NCBI GenBank assembly: GCA_903900775.1
Contig: CAIUOD010000041.1
Coordinates: 1 to 48,403, forward strand
DNA: 48,403 nt
Direction: 5' to 3'
Origin: Candidatus Adlerbacteria bacterium
GTDB taxonomy: Bacteria; Patescibacteriota; Minisyncoccia; Phycocordibacterales; SBAW01
Of the stretch, positions 1 through 8,024 are shown piece by piece; positions within the stretch are counted from its first letter, which is position 1; the number at the start of each line of letters is the position of its first letter. Made by a program: the position numbers and the translations under genes. The notes under the pieces were generated by a model that saw only the letters and a program-made list of their open reading frames with translations, was not told the origin of the DNA and made no database searches.

Positions 1-992
1 CGGGTCGGCCACCGGCGCATACGGGCCCGCGCGCGAATTATTAAGAACCGTGTCTATTGTGCCCTGGTCGTAGGTCATGATCTCAACGCGGTCGCAATAT
101 TTATTGAGCGCCGTGTAGTCGTTGGCATATTCGGTCGCGTCGGCGGGCGGCGTGGCGCCTATGCCATAGCGGTCCGAGAGCGGCATGCGCGCCTCAATCG
201 AACAGTAGACCCATTTGGTACCCATGCGTTGATAAAGCCCTTTGAGGAAGGTTGAGAAATAATCTTTGGTCTCGGCTTTTTTAGCCTCGAAGTCGATATC
301 GACGCCGTCCCAATTGCCCTGTTTGGCCATGGTGGCAATGGAGTCCTCAAGCGCGACGCGTGTGGTGGCGTTGCTCAAAATGGTCTGCAGGAGTGCGCCG
401 TCGCCTGACATAATGGTCGGGATGACGCGCACCTTTTGCGCCTTGGCCTGTGCGATAAACGACACCCATGGCTCTTGCCCAATACCGCCCGCATCATAGA
501 CCGAACCATCGGATTTTAAGGTAAAGACAAACGGGCTTATCTCGGTCATTTGCGAGAGGTGTGGCAAAACATCGATAGTGCCGGTGGCCTGGCGCCAATA
601 GGGGATCCAGCCGCCGACCTCGAGCTTGCCCTTCCATGCCGGGCCGATACTCTGCCCCGATAATTCTCGAGACGAAAGCGGCGGCGCGCTGCCGGCGGCA
701 CTCGCTAACATCGCCTGGGTCGCTGGGCCCACCACACCCCAGCTTGCCCCCGAACATGCGACCCCTTTATCGCATTGATATTTTTTAACTGCGGCAAGCG
801 TGAGCGAGCCAAAATAGCCGGTCGCGCTCGCGGCCGAGAGATACCCCGCCGAGACGAGCGTGTTTTGCATGGCAGAGACATCACTGCCCGAGGATCCTAA
901 AACCATTGTGCGCGCCGAAGCACTCGCCGGAAAGGTCGAACAAGCAAAAACAGTAAGAGTAAAGGCGATAAGAACAAGAGGAAGACGCTTCA
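1..992 (-). CDS. Secreted peptidoglycan-binding + glycoside hydrolase family 18-like protein (partial, runs off the left edge)
   Basis: Manual minus-strand translation from ATG at 992: MKRLPLVLIAFTLTVFACSTFPASASARTMVLGSSGSDVSAMQNTLVSAGYLSAASATGYFGSLTLAAVKKYQ (signal peptide + PG-binding repeat), then WDGVDIDFE (GH18 DGxDxDxE motif). Open to base 1; absent from the ORF track because the stop is outside the window. Confidence 0.85.
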
Positions 993-1011
993 TCCCCTTA
1001 GTATAACAAAA

Positions 1012-2850
1012 TTAGTTTCGGCGCGCGCGGCTACGATCTATTTCGGTGAGAAATTTTTTGCGAAGGCGTACGCTCCCGGGCGTTATTTCGAGATATTCGT
1101 CCTCATCCATGACCTCGAGCCCGCGCTCGATCGTGAGCAAATACGGAGGCACCAGCGTGATGGCGTCGTCCGAGCCCGAGGCGCGCATGTTGGTGAGCTG
1201 TTTGCCTTTGGTTGGGTTGACCGTCATCTGCTCGCCCTTGGCGGTGTTACCGATGACCATCCCCTCGTAGACCTCGGTTGCCGGCGTGATGTAGAGCACA
1301 CCACGATCCTGCAAGTTAAAGAGAGAGAAGCCAAGCGATTTGCCGGCGGCCATCGAGATCATCGAGCCGGCCGCGCGCTTCACGATCTCGCCCGCGTAGG
1401 GGCGGAAGGCCACGAAGCGCGAGGAGAGGATGCCTTCGCCGCGCGTGTCGAGCACAAACTGCGAGCGATAGCCCAGAAGGCCGCGGGTCGGGCCCTCGAG
1501 CATGAGGCGCACCAATTGGCTCCCCGCCTGCCCCTGCTGATGAACCTTCATGTCGGTGACAATAAATTTGCGCAGGCCGAGCTTCTCGATGACGGCGCCC
1601 TGGTAGGCACTCGGGATGTCGATGACCACTTCTTCAAACGGCTCGAGCTTCTTGCCCGCCTCTTCGTGGAAGATGACCTGCGGCTGGGAGACCTGGAGCT
1701 CGTAGCCTTCGCGGCGCATGTTCTCGAGTAAGACCGCGATGTGGAGCTCGCCGCGGCCCGAGACCTGATAGCCCGCCGCGTCGCTCTCGAAATCCACCTT
1801 AAGGCCAACGTTGACCTCAAGCTCGCGCTCGAGGCGCTCGCGGATCTGCCGGCCGGTGACAAATTTGCCTTCGCGCCCGGCAAAGGGCGAATTATTTACC
1901 AAAAAATCAAGCGTGATGGTCGGCTCGTCGATGGTGATGGCCGGCAACGGCTCGGCCTCGGCATCACTGGTTATCGTCTCGCCGATGAAGATATCGGGGA
2001 GCCCCGCCACGAGCGCGATGTCGCCCGCGCGCACCTCGGTGACCTCGACTTTTTGCAATCCGGCGAAAGTAAAAAGTTTAACGATCTTGCCCGGGCGCGT
2101 CTCCACGCCCTCTTTCGTAATTTTTTTTACAAAAACAGCCTGGCCGGTCGAGACAACACCCTCGTAGACGCGCACGATAGCCAAGCGCCCGAGGAAATTA
2201 TCATAGCCAAGATTAAACGGCTGCATTCGGAGCACGAGATTCTCTTTCTCGGGTGTCGAAGCGGGCGGGACATTCTCCAAGACGCAATCCAAAAGCGGCA
2301 TCAGATTCCCTGATTCGCCTGCCTGCCGGTCAGGCAGGTCCTCTAACTCCTTAACAGCGATACCGGCGCGGCCGTTGGCATAAATGACCGGGAAGCGCGC
2401 TTGCTCGTCGTTGGCGCCGAGCTCTAAAAAGAGTTCAAACACCTGCTCCTCACAGCGCGCCGGGTCGGCGGCGGGCTTGTCGATTTTATTGATGACGACG
2501 ATGGGCCGGAGGCCGAGCTCGAGCGACTTCTTGAGCACGAAGCGCGTCTGCGGCATCGGGCCCTCTTGCGCGTCCACGACAAGTAAAACTGAATCGATCG
2601 AACGCAAGACGCGCTCGACCTCGCTCCCAAAGTCGGCGTGCCCCGGCGTGTCGACGATATTTATTTTGGTGTCTTTATAGACGAGCGAGGCATTTTTGGC
2701 ATAAATCGTGATGCCGCGCTCAAGCTCGATCGTGTTGGAGTCCATCGAGACACCCTCCTCGGCGGCGCCGCATTGGCGCAGCAAAGCGTCGGTCAAGGTG
2801 GTCTTGCCGTGGTCGACGTGCGCTATGATGGCTATGTTTCTTATCTCCAT
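1012..2850 (-). CDS. typA: Translational GTPase TypA/BipA
   Basis: [46 protein letters not shown]; start set at internal Met 2850 rather than ORF-track 2919. Confidence 0.96.
   Translation of the reverse strand: MEIRNIAIIAHVDHGKTTLTDALLRQCGAAEEGVSMDSNTIELERGITIYAKNASLVYKDTKINIVDTPGHADFGSEVERVLRSIDSVLLVVDAQEGPMPQTRFVLKKSLELGLRPIVVINKIDKPAADPARCEEQVFELFLELGANDEQARFPVIYANGRAGIAVKELEDLPDRQAGESGNLMPLLDCVLENVPPASTPEKENLVLRMQPFNLGYDNFLGRLAIVRVYEGVVSTGQAVFVKKITKEGVETRPGKIVKLFTFAGLQKVEVTEVRAGDIALVAGLPDIFIGETITSDAEAEPLPAITIDEPTITLDFLVNNSPFAGREGKFVTGRQIRERLERELEVNVGLKVDFESDAAGYQVSGRGELHIAVLLENMRREGYELQVSQPQVIFHEEAGKKLEPFEEVVIDIPSAYQGAVIEKLGLRKFIVTDMKVHQQGQAGSQLVRLMLEGPTRGLLGYRSQFVLDTRGEGILSSRFVAFRPYAGEIVKRAAGSMISMAAGKSLGFSLFNLQDRGVLYITPATEVYEGMVIGNTAKGEQMTVNPTKGKQLTNMRASGSDDAITLVPPYLLTIERGLEVMDEDEYLEITPGSVRLRKKFLTEIDRSRARRN
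2318..2338. repeat. REP-like GC palindrome inside typA (CCTGCCTG-CCGGT-CAGGCAGG)
   Basis: Perfect 8-bp inverted repeat; encodes DLPDRQAG in TypA. Confidence 0.7.
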
Positions 2851-2863
2851 ATTATTTTTAGCA

Positions 2864-2884
2864 ACCTGCCTGCCTTGGGCAGGT
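2864..2884. repeat. REP-like palindrome upstream of typA (ACCTGCC-tgccttg-GGCAGGT)
   Basis: 7-bp inverted repeat with CCTGCCTGCC core related to the 2318 element. Confidence 0.55.
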
Positions 2885-3031
2885 GTTTCTGATTTCCATA
2901 GATTCTTCTCGGCCCGCAAACAAAAAAGCGCGGGACACCCGAGCAGTACCTACATCATACCAGAAATTTCCAAAAAAGCGAGTGAAGTGAATTCCTTTTA
3001 TACAGGGCCAAAAACTACTGTGCAAAAGTGC

Positions 3032-3060
3032 TTGACGGGCTTTTTGCTATCTGCTACCTT
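3032..3060 (+). promoter_or_regulatory. Sigma70-like promoter of padR-like gene (TTGACG-17-TACCTT)
   Basis: -35 TTGACG 3032-3037, 17-nt spacer, -10 TACCTT 3055-3060. Confidence 0.55.
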
Positions 3061-3076
3061 TATTAAGCAAGGTAGC
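3053..3076. promoter_or_regulatory. Putative PadR operator GCTACCTT-TATTAAGC-AAGGTAGC
   Basis: Perfect 8-bp inverted repeat overlapping the -10 and abutting the ATG at 3077. Confidence 0.6.
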
Positions 3077-3406
3077 ATGGACGAAAACATCAAAATAGCC
3101 GACACTTTCTCGCCTATCCGCCGCGGGCTTCTGGAGCTTGCGGTACTCCGGATCGTGGCCCACGGCGAGGTCTATGCCGCCGACATTTTAAAACTCTTGG
3201 CCGGGACCGAACTCTCAACCCAAGAAGGTACCCTCTATCCCCTGCTCTCGCGGATGCGCCGCGAAGGATGGCTCGATTATGCGTGGCAAGAATCCGAGCA
3301 AGGGCCGCCGCGCAAGTATTACCGCCTGGCGCCGCCGGGCCGCGAGCGGCTCGCCCAGGCGCAGAAGTATTGGCACACCATTATTAAAAACATCTCGAAT
3401 TTATAA
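3077..3406 (+). CDS. PadR family transcriptional regulator
   Basis: RRGLLELAVLRIVAHGEVYAADILKLLAGTELSTQEGTLYPLLSRMRREGWLDYAW...GPPRKYYRLAPPGRERL; start trimmed to 3077. Confidence 0.92.
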   Translation: MDENIKIADTFSPIRRGLLELAVLRIVAHGEVYAADILKLLAGTELSTQEGTLYPLLSRMRREGWLDYAWQESEQGPPRKYYRLAPPGRERLAQAQKYWHTIIKNISNL

Positions 3407-3423
3407 AATTATAAGAAAATAAC

Positions 3424-4326
3424 ATGAACAAAGTCATCACGATCCATTTGGCGGGGCGCGCATTCCAGCTCGAGGAGCCGGGCTACGACGCTCTGCGCCG
3501 CTATCTCGATGCCGCGGCGGCCGCGCTTGAAAATAATCCCGACAAAGACGAAATCATCGGCGACCTCGAGGCCGCGCTGGCCGAGAAGTGCCAGGCGTAT
3601 CTCGGCGCGCATAAAGAGGTGGTGGTCGCGCGCGAGGTCGAGCAGATGATCATTGAGATGGGGCCAGTCAAGACTGACACATCCGGAGAGACGGCGAATC
3701 CCGAATCCGCCGCCGAAACAAATCGAAAGAATAAAGAGCGTGATGCCGCGGCACCCAAAAAGCTCTACCAAATCCGCGAAGGCGCGTGGTTGAGCGGCGT
3801 TTGTACCGGGCTGGCCGCCTATTTTGGCGTCGATGTCGCGCTTGTGCGCATTATCTTCGTCCTACTCACTCTGCTCACGCATGGCGTGTTGATCTTGCTC
3901 TATATCCTCATGATGGTAATCATCCCGCACGCCGACACGCCCCAAGCGCGCGCCGAGGCTTTTGGCACCTCGCCCATCACCGCGCAAGACTTGGTTAACC
4001 GCGCTAAAGAAGGCTACGAGCATTTTGCCAACTCCGACGAGTGGCGCCGCTGGAGGCGCCAGATGAGACAAGACTCCCGCCAGTGGAAGCGGCAGTGGCG
4101 GCAAGAGCGCCGGCAGTATCGCTACGAATACTATCCGCGCCGTCGCTCGTTTATTGGGCGGCTCATCCACCTCGTGATGGAGATTGTTTGGCTCCTCTTT
4201 ATTATCTTCTGCCTCTGGCTCGCCTACTATCATTTCGCTTCGGTGCACCAATTTATCAATCTCCTGCCGCAGTGGGCCGACCAAGCCGTTGCCTGGATTA
4301 AAAGCGAGTGGGCGGCGCACCACTAG
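3424..4326 (+). CDS. PspC-domain membrane protein
   Basis: KKLYQIREGAWLSGVCTGLAAYFGVDVALVRIIFVLLTLLTHGVLILLYILMMVIIP. Confidence 0.9.
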   Translation: MNKVITIHLAGRAFQLEEPGYDALRRYLDAAAAALENNPDKDEIIGDLEAALAEKCQAYLGAHKEVVVAREVEQMIIEMGPVKTDTSGETANPESAAETNRKNKERDAAAPKKLYQIREGAWLSGVCTGLAAYFGVDVALVRIIFVLLTLLTHGVLILLYILMMVIIPHADTPQARAEAFGTSPITAQDLVNRAKEGYEHFANSDEWRRWRRQMRQDSRQWKRQWRQERRQYRYEYYPRRRSFIGRLIHLVMEIVWLLFIIFCLWLAYYHFASVHQFINLLPQWADQAVAWIKSEWAAHH

Positions 4327-4346
4327 CCGCGCGGTATACTAACCCT

Positions 4347-5063
4347 ATGATGATTTTTATTATCGCCGGGGCGACCTTCTGCGCGACGCTTGTGGGCGGG
4401 CTCTTCGCGCTCAAACTCAAGGACAAACTACACCTCATCTTGGGCTTTAGCGCTGGCGCGATTGTCGCAGTCGCCTTCTTCGACCTCCTGCCCGAGGCGA
4501 TTAATCTGGGGCTAAACACGTATTCGGCCGCGGGCGTGCTTGCCATGACCGCGCTGGGTTTCGCCTGTTATCTCGTGCTCGACCGCCTCATCTTTATGCA
4601 CGACCACGCCGACGACGAACACCAAGTGGCTCGCGCACGCGCCGGGGCCGGAGCACTTTCTTTCCACAGCTTTTTGGACGGCGTCGGCATTGGGCTGGCC
4701 TTCCAGGTCTCGCCGGCGGTTGGGGCAATCGTTGCCGCCGCCGTGCTCACGCACGATTTCTCGGATGGTATCAATACCGTGGGCCTCGTGCTCAACAACA
4801 AAGGCGAGCGGGGGCAGGCATTCCGCTGGCTCTTTGTCGACGCGGTGGCGCCCGTGCTTGGCGTTGCCTCGACGCTCTTTTTCGCTATCCCGCAAGCACA
4901 GCTCGGTCTCTTGCTCGCACTCTTCGCCGGATTCTTCCTTTATATCGGCGCCTCGGATCTCATCCCCGAGAGCCATCATGCGCACCCGGTGCGCCTCACG
5001 ACCTTCCTCACGGTCCTCGGCATGGCGACACTCTATATCATCATCAAATTGGCGAGTATATAG
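4347..5063 (+). CDS. ZIP family metal transporter
   Basis: GATFCATLVGGLFALKLKDKLHLILGFSAGAIVAVAFFDLLPEA...SFHSFLDGVGIGLAF...HDFSDGINTVGLV. Confidence 0.88.
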   Translation: MMIFIIAGATFCATLVGGLFALKLKDKLHLILGFSAGAIVAVAFFDLLPEAINLGLNTYSAAGVLAMTALGFACYLVLDRLIFMHDHADDEHQVARARAGAGALSFHSFLDGVGIGLAFQVSPAVGAIVAAAVLTHDFSDGINTVGLVLNNKGERGQAFRWLFVDAVAPVLGVASTLFFAIPQAQLGLLLALFAGFFLYIGASDLIPESHHAHPVRLTTFLTVLGMATLYIIIKLASI

Positions 5064-5729
5064 TCACCTCTTTTTCTCATCTGCCGCACGCCAGAGATAC
5101 CACGAGGCCGCCGAGGCATGGGCGCGCCAGGGTTTGGCGAGCTTCTCCATCTGCACGCGGCTAGGTGGATTTTTGAGCCCGTAGACAATTTGGAATCCTC
5201 TTTGTATCCCCAAATCACCCAAGGGCAAAATGTCGGGTCGGCCGAGCGTAAAAATAAGAAACATGTGTACCGTCCAGACGCCGACGCCTTTGATCTGCAA
5301 AAGATGCGCCTCGACCTCCTCGTTGCTCATGCGGGCAAGCACGCGATGCTTAATCGTGCCATTCGCAAATTTCTCCGCGACATCTTTTATATACGACGCC
5401 TTTTGCCGCGAGAGGCCGACCGCGCGCAACTTCTCAAGCGGCATGGCTTGCACCTCCTCGGGCGTGGGGAACTTTGCGCTCCCCTTCCACCCCGCGTCGG
5501 GGCGCGCATCAATATTAAAGAGCGCAACAAATCTTGCCAAAATAGTCGCCGCCGCTTTGCCTGAGACTTGCTGATAAATAATCGAGCGCACCAATGCCTG
5601 GAAGGCGCTCCCCCGCCGCCCCATCTTGGGCGGCCCGTGCTTTTTAATCAACGCGGCAAACCTCTTGTCGCGCTTGAACACGGCCAGTGAAGGGTGCGGT
5701 TTTATGGATATTCTGGAAACTTTTGACAC
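5064..5729 (-). CDS. DNA-3-methyladenine glycosylase II-like HhH-GPD protein
   Basis: SIIYQQVSGKAAATI...LLQIKGVGVWTVHMFLIFTLGRPDILPLGDLGIQRGF. Confidence 0.9.
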   Translation of the reverse strand: MSKVSRISIKPHPSLAVFKRDKRFAALIKKHGPPKMGRRGSAFQALVRSIIYQQVSGKAAATILARFVALFNIDARPDAGWKGSAKFPTPEEVQAMPLEKLRAVGLSRQKASYIKDVAEKFANGTIKHRVLARMSNEEVEAHLLQIKGVGVWTVHMFLIFTLGRPDILPLGDLGIQRGFQIVYGLKNPPSRVQMEKLAKPWRAHASAASWYLWRAADEKKR

Positions 5730-5767
5730 TTTTTAGCTTAGCATTCCGACGAATCTCGAGCGCATTA

Positions 5768-6562
5768 TCATAAGTTAGCTTGAACCTGCTTCAAAATATC
5801 TGGGGACATTCGCTCTTTTCTTGTAATGTTAACCGCTGGTCTATCTTTCAAAATCTCTCGAATCTTTGATTGAAGCATCGCCGTCGCTCGGCTGAGTTCG
5901 CCTTCTTTATCAAACAGTATGACGGGTACAACACTCAGATAAAAGGACATAACGCCGAGGAAATAGGTCTGTTCTTCTCCAAAACCATCGACTGCTGTTT
6001 CCGCTAAATATCCCTCGGTAATTCCTTTATCATCTTTAATTTCTTTGAACGCCGGATGGTATATCAGTGTTCTCGGACTGCACAAATCATCTAGGGAATA
6101 TCCAGGTGCTTTTGGCGGGTTCGCACGGAACTCTTTTATAAATCTCACCTTAATATCGCTTAAATCGTGCGAACCCATTGGCGAGAGCAAGGAGATCTTT
6201 CTAAGAGTATTTGTGTCTAGAAAATCGATACTTACTGCGACTCCTGTGTAATCCGCAATCAAGGAAAACATTTCAACCTCACCACTAAGAAAAAGTTCTT
6301 TGAATATTTCAAATCTGGCTTGTTCTGAGTCTCGCAATAAGCCATCAGAAATGTACTTGGCAATAATACGCTCAAGCGTTTGGATATCGTCTCCAACTAC
6401 TAATAAATCAATGTCTGAATTTTGATTGACGGCATAATTTGCGCCCCAAGCATTTGAGCCCGTGAGTAAAATACCGCGAGCGACTTCAGAAACCGAGACA
6501 ACAAATTTCTCAGCGATTTTAAGATTTCTCTCAGTTATCTTTTGTTCGATGGTGTCATCCAT
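5768..6562 (-). CDS. Nucleotidyltransferase-domain protein
   Basis: GILLTGSNAWGANYAVNQNSDIDLLVVGDD (GS...DxD motif); AT-richer than surroundings. Confidence 0.75.
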   Translation of the reverse strand: MDDTIEQKITERNLKIAEKFVVSVSEVARGILLTGSNAWGANYAVNQNSDIDLLVVGDDIQTLERIIAKYISDGLLRDSEQARFEIFKELFLSGEVEMFSLIADYTGVAVSIDFLDTNTLRKISLLSPMGSHDLSDIKVRFIKEFRANPPKAPGYSLDDLCSPRTLIYHPAFKEIKDDKGITEGYLAETAVDGFGEEQTYFLGVMSFYLSVVPVILFDKEGELSRATAMLQSKIREILKDRPAVNITRKERMSPDILKQVQANL

Positions 6563-6608
6563 ATCCGTATTGTATCGCCCCAAATGTGTCTACCAAACGA
6601 CGCGATTT

Positions 6609-7043
6609 TTACTCTTCTTGATAGAACAGCTCTATACAATCATCGAGGCCATAGATGAAATCCATTTTTAGAGCTTCGGCGGCAGAGACCCAGGCCGAAG
6701 CCTTGTGCTCGCTCGGGTTCACTACTACTTCCATCTGGCTCGGTAGTGTTGTCGAAAACATGTGGAAGCCAAAATCGTGCCCCTCGTTGCGGACAAATAT
6801 CGAGCCGAGGAATTTCAGATTGTCTTCCGATATTTGCAAGCCAGTTTCTTCGAATATTTCTCTCTGCATTGCCCGGCTCATCGTTTCTCCTTTATCGATT
6901 TTCCCAGCGGGGAATCCCCACTCTCCCCCGCTAACTTTATTCGGCTGGCGGTGAAGCAAGATGAACTTGCCGCCGCTATTAACAAAACAGCCGACAACAT
7001 CGATCTCTTTCTTAAAATCCGCCGGTTCTGTTTTAAAAATCAT
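6609..7043 (-). CDS. Nudix hydrolase
   Basis: GFPAGKIDKGETMSRAMQREIFEETGL Nudix box. Confidence 0.92.
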   Translation of the reverse strand: MIFKTEPADFKKEIDVVGCFVNSGGKFILLHRQPNKVSGGEWGFPAGKIDKGETMSRAMQREIFEETGLQISEDNLKFLGSIFVRNEGHDFGFHMFSTTLPSQMEVVVNPSEHKASAWVSAAEALKMDFIYGLDDCIELFYQEE

Positions 7044-7052
7044 TGGAATTTT

Positions 7053-7520
7053 TTAGCCCCAGACCTTACGGATTCGTTCGATAAGGTTTGTGGTCGAGCT
7101 TTCATGGACGCGAGGGATTATTTGCAATTCGATGCCTAGAGCTTCTATCTCGCTCCTTCGATCCTCCCAAACTGGATCAATACTCACAAATATATTCGGC
7201 CTGAGCGATTTCAATAACTGACTAGTTGGAGTCCTTTGTCCATCCTTACTAGCCAGAATCGTATAGTCAACGTCTCTCATTGAATCAACAAGCTCTACTC
7301 TTTCCTCTTCGGAGAGTATCGGGCGTTTCCCACCTTTCTTCGCTTTAACCCATTCATCAGATAAAACTGCGACGACCACTATGTCACCGAGCGTTCGAAG
7401 ATTCCTAAATGAACGTACGTGACCTAAATGGAAAAGATCGAACGTTCCATCCGCAAAGATAATCCTTTTATCAGAAAATTTATTCCGTAATTCCTCTAGT
7501 TCGAGAGGGTTGATTACCAT
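7053..7520 (-). CDS. Cytidylyltransferase/adenylyltransferase-like protein
   Basis: IIFADGTFDLFHLGHVRSFRNLRTLGD (HxGH motif). Confidence 0.9.
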   Translation of the reverse strand: MVINPLELEELRNKFSDKRIIFADGTFDLFHLGHVRSFRNLRTLGDIVVVAVLSDEWVKAKKGGKRPILSEEERVELVDSMRDVDYTILASKDGQRTPTSQLLKSLRPNIFVSIDPVWEDRRSEIEALGIELQIIPRVHESSTTNLIERIRKVWG

Positions 7521-7598
7521 CTTTATAGAATATCATTGGCTTGGCCTCCTTGCCCGATGGCCAAAAGGGCTGTGTTTTGCTATGCTCAAGACGTTTAT

Positions 7599-7669
7599 TG
7601 GGAGATCGTCTAATGGTAGGACAGCGGCCTTTGAAGCCGTGAATCATGGTTCGAATCCATGTCTCCCAG
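7599..7669 (+). tRNA. tRNA-Gln (anticodon TTG)
   Basis: Acceptor TGGGAGA/TCTCCCA, D-stem GTCT/GGAC, anticodon arm GCGGC-CTTTGAA-GCCGT, T-arm CATGG-TTCGAAT-CCATG; discriminator G; no encoded CCA. Confidence 0.95.
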
Positions 7670-7695
7670 CTGGGTATTACTTTGTATTACTAAGT
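7663..7695. repeat. tRNA-Gln 3' end plus downstream block CTCCCAGCTGGGTATTACTTTGTATTACTAAGT (cassette boundary copy 1)
   Basis: Recurs as CTCCCAGCTGAGTATTACTTAGTCGTACTAAGT at 11762-11794. Confidence 0.8.
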
Positions 7696-7745
7696 GCCTC
7701 ACAGGCACATTAGCAGGACTTCCGCGATGAAGTGCGACTGGCAGA

Positions 7746-7949
7746 ATGGGACGCATGGCACGAGTTACCGTAACTTTTTGTGTATCGTTGTCACCCGAGA
7801 TGGCCGCGGAGATCGACCGGATTATGGAGATAGAGCATCGGACACGCTCCGAACTCATCCGTGAGGCGTTGCGGCGGTACTTCCGCCCTGACTCGGGTGG
7901 GACTGTGCTCGACCAGCGTACAATTAACACGAAATCCGAACGCACATAG
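7746..7949 (+). CDS. Ribbon-helix-helix (CopG-like) protein, RHH-1
   Basis: MARVTVTFCVSLSPEMAAEIDRIMEIEHRTRSELIREALRRYF; start may be 7755. Confidence 0.82.
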   Translation: MGRMARVTVTFCVSLSPEMAAEIDRIMEIEHRTRSELIREALRRYFRPDSGGTVLDQRTINTKSERT

Positions 7950-8024
7950 GCCCTTCGGATCCACCACCTCCAGCGGGGAGATCGCCGCTAGCGCGAAGGT
8001 GTCAGGGTAGTTACCATAGAGGGC

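Noticed and set aside
1741-2313. 190-aa plus-strand ORF antisense to typA
   Set aside because: Fully inside typA on the other strand; spurious GC-driven frame.
7510-7713. 67-aa ORF across tRNA-Gln
   Set aside because: Overlaps a well-formed tRNA gene; spurious.
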